Shown here: positions 13,899 to 15,102 of the stretch, one piece after another
Layout: each line of letters starts with the position of its first letter
How positions within the stretch are numbered: the first letter of the stretch is position 1
NCBI GenBank assembly: GCA_023386765.1
Contig: JAEWJD010000286.1
Span: 1 to 15,102, forward strand
Reading direction: 5' to 3'
Length of the DNA: 15,102 nucleotides
Source of the DNA: Pseudomonadota bacterium
GTDB lineage: Bacteria; Pseudomonadota; Gammaproteobacteria; Burkholderiales; Burkholderiaceae_B
The notes under the pieces: model-generated
Databases searched by the model: none
Told to the model about the DNA's origin: nothing
What the model saw: only the letters and a program-made list of their open reading frames with translations
Position numbers and translations under genes: made by a program

Positions 13899-15102
13899 GG
13901 CTGCCCATGGCCAGCGCACCGCTTGCGGCTACCCGGCCGCTGGCCAGGCAGGCCGTCAGCAGGTAGCCGCCGGTGGGCGCTTCCCAGTCGAGCATTTCGC
14001 CGGCGCAGAAAACGCCCGGTAGCGCGCGTAGCTCCAGGTCGGCGGTGAGCGCTTCCAGCCGCACGCCGCCGGCGCTGCTGATGGCCTCGTCGATGGGACG
14101 CGGGCGGCGCAGGATGACCGGCAAGGCCTTGATGCGCCGCGCCAGCAGATCCAGATCCTCGAAGGTGGGCAGGCATTCACGCAGCAAGGCGGTTTTCACG
14201 CCCTTGAGCGCGAGCCGGCTTTGCAGGTGGCTGGACCACGAGCGTGCGCCGCGCGGATGGTTAAGCGCCTGGGCCACGCGGTCTGCGCTCCAGTCGGGCA
14301 GCAGGTCCAGCCAGGCGATGGCCTGGCCCTGTTGCCGGATCTGTTCGCGCAGCGGCGCGGACAGGGCATAGATGAGGCCGCCTTCGATGCCGTTGGCGCT
14401 CACCATGCATTCGCCGCGCCGGCCCGGCTGGCCTTCGGCCAGTGATAGAGCAACGGATTTCAGCGGCTGCCCCGCCTGGCGGGTGGCGAAATGCGGGCTC
14501 CAGTCGACGTCGAAGCCGCAGTTGGCGGGGGCGAACGGTTCGCTGTCCACGCCGAGGGCCTGCAGCGGCGCCAGCCAGCTGCCATCCGAGCCCAGGCGGG
14601 CCCCGCGGGCCCCGCCCACCCCCAGAATCACGGCATCGGCGGTGTGTTGCTGTTCGCCTTGCGGGGTGGCAAAACGCAGGCAGCCGGGGCCGGCCAGGGC
14701 CTGCTCTTGCCAGCCCAGCCAACGATGGCGCATGTGCAGGCGCACGCCCTGCCCACGCAGGCGGCTGAGCCAGGCGCGCAGCATGGGGGCTGCCTTCATT
14801 TCACGCGGAAAGACCCGGCCCGAGGTGCCGATGAAGGTTTCCACGCCCAGGGCATGGGTCCATTCGCGCAAGGCCTGGGGATCCAGGGCCTGCAGCCAGG
14901 CGGCGACCTGCGGGGCGCGCGCGCCAAAGCGGTCGATGAACCCGGCCAGCGGTTCGCTATGCGTGAGGTTCAGGCCCCCGCGCCCGGCCAGCAGGAACTT
15001 GCGCCCCACCGAGGGCATGGCGTCGTAGAGGTCGACCTGGGCGCCGCCCAGGGCCAGGGGCTCGGCGGCCATCAGGCCGGCCGGGCCGCCTCCGATCACG
15101 GC
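13852..15102 (-). CDS. FAD-dependent flavoprotein, TIGR03862/HI0933 type (5' end missing)
   Basis: A flavoprotein of the HI0933/YhiN-like group (PF03486; TIGR03862 subfamily) with 416 residues in the window. The 5' end runs off the right edge: translation in this frame continues to the last base (AVIGGGPAG...), so only a few N-terminal residues are probably missing. The GGGPAG dinucleotide-binding loop opens the fold. LYDAMPSVGRKFLLAGRGG and LNLTHSEP follow, and then a second FAD-contacting segment near the C-terminus, GVFCAGEMLDWEAPTGGYLL. The middle (TSGRVFPREMKAAPMLRAWL) is typical of the family. The reaction is unknown; members are annotated only as oxidoreductases or flavoproteins. The last 15 or so residues (SLPSDAPDCDKCP) look added and are encoded in the region overlapping piuC. 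Confidence 0.88.
   Translation of the reverse strand, partial: AVIGGGPAGLMAAEPLALGGAQVDLYDAMPSVGRKFLLAGRGGLNLTHSEPLAGFIDRFGARAPQVAAWLQALDPQALREWTHALGVETFIGTSGRVFPREMKAAPMLRAWLSRLRGQGVRLHMRHRWLGWQEQALAGPGCLRFATPQGEQQHTADAVILGVGGARGARLGSDGSWLAPLQALGVDSEPFAPANCGFDVDWSPHFATRQAGQPLKSVALSLAEGQPGRRGECMVSANGIEGGLIYALSAPLREQIRQQGQAIAWLDLLPDWSADRVAQALNHPRGARSWSSHLQSRLALKGVKTALLRECLPTFEDLDLLARRIKALPVILRRPRPIDEAISSAGGVRLEALTADLELRALPGVFCAGEMLDWEAPTGGYLLTACLASGRVAASGALAMGSPTSLPSDAPDCDKCP

Overview
The window is a dense, high-GC stretch of bacterial chromosome with 14 protein genes. Its content points to a beta-proteobacterium of the Alcaligenaceae (Bordetella/Achromobacter group): a TctA/TctB carboxylate transporter, a Fiu/PiuA-type siderophore receptor followed by a Sel1 protein and a PiuC hydroxylase, and a short-form ArgC beside a LysR regulator. 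The genus is inferred from gene content only. I see no rRNA, tRNA, CRISPR array, insertion sequence or prophage gene.

Layout. Positions 60-1844 (minus strand) hold a predicted Na+/H+ antiporter (PF07399 type) and, upstream of it, a small soluble protein I do not recognise. A good terminator hairpin (1865-1895) separates them from tctB-tctA (3941 to 1920, minus). These are the small and large membrane subunits of a tripartite tricarboxylate transporter, and no binding protein (TctC) gene is present. A 339-bp intergenic region (3942-4280) separates tctBA from a divergent two-component pair (4281-6976, plus): a histidine kinase and an NtrC-family sigma-54 activator with a GAFSGA loop. This region holds a near-consensus -24/-12 promoter pointing at the kinase, with palindromes just upstream, so the pair probably controls its own operon and perhaps tctBA.

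Positions 6986-8938 (minus) carry two unrelated GNAT acetyltransferases and a LysR regulator. The regulator diverges from a type-2 argC (9048-9959, plus). From 10153 to 13898 (plus) lies an iron-uptake operon: a TonB-dependent catecholate receptor, a cytoplasmic Sel1-repeat protein and a PiuC-like Fe(II)/2-oxoglutarate dioxygenase. Its promoter region combines a probable Fur box, a perfect 12-bp inverted repeat enclosing that box, and a PhoB/OmpR-type direct repeat of CTGTCA at 11-bp pitch. The window ends inside a TIGR03862/HI0933-type flavoprotein on the minus strand, whose 3' end overlaps piuC tail to tail by 47 bp.

Most of the window is ordinary accessory metabolism and transport. The least explained parts are the control regions at 3942-4280 and 9960-10152, the TctBA/sigma-54 arrangement without TctC, and the unknown 163-residue protein.
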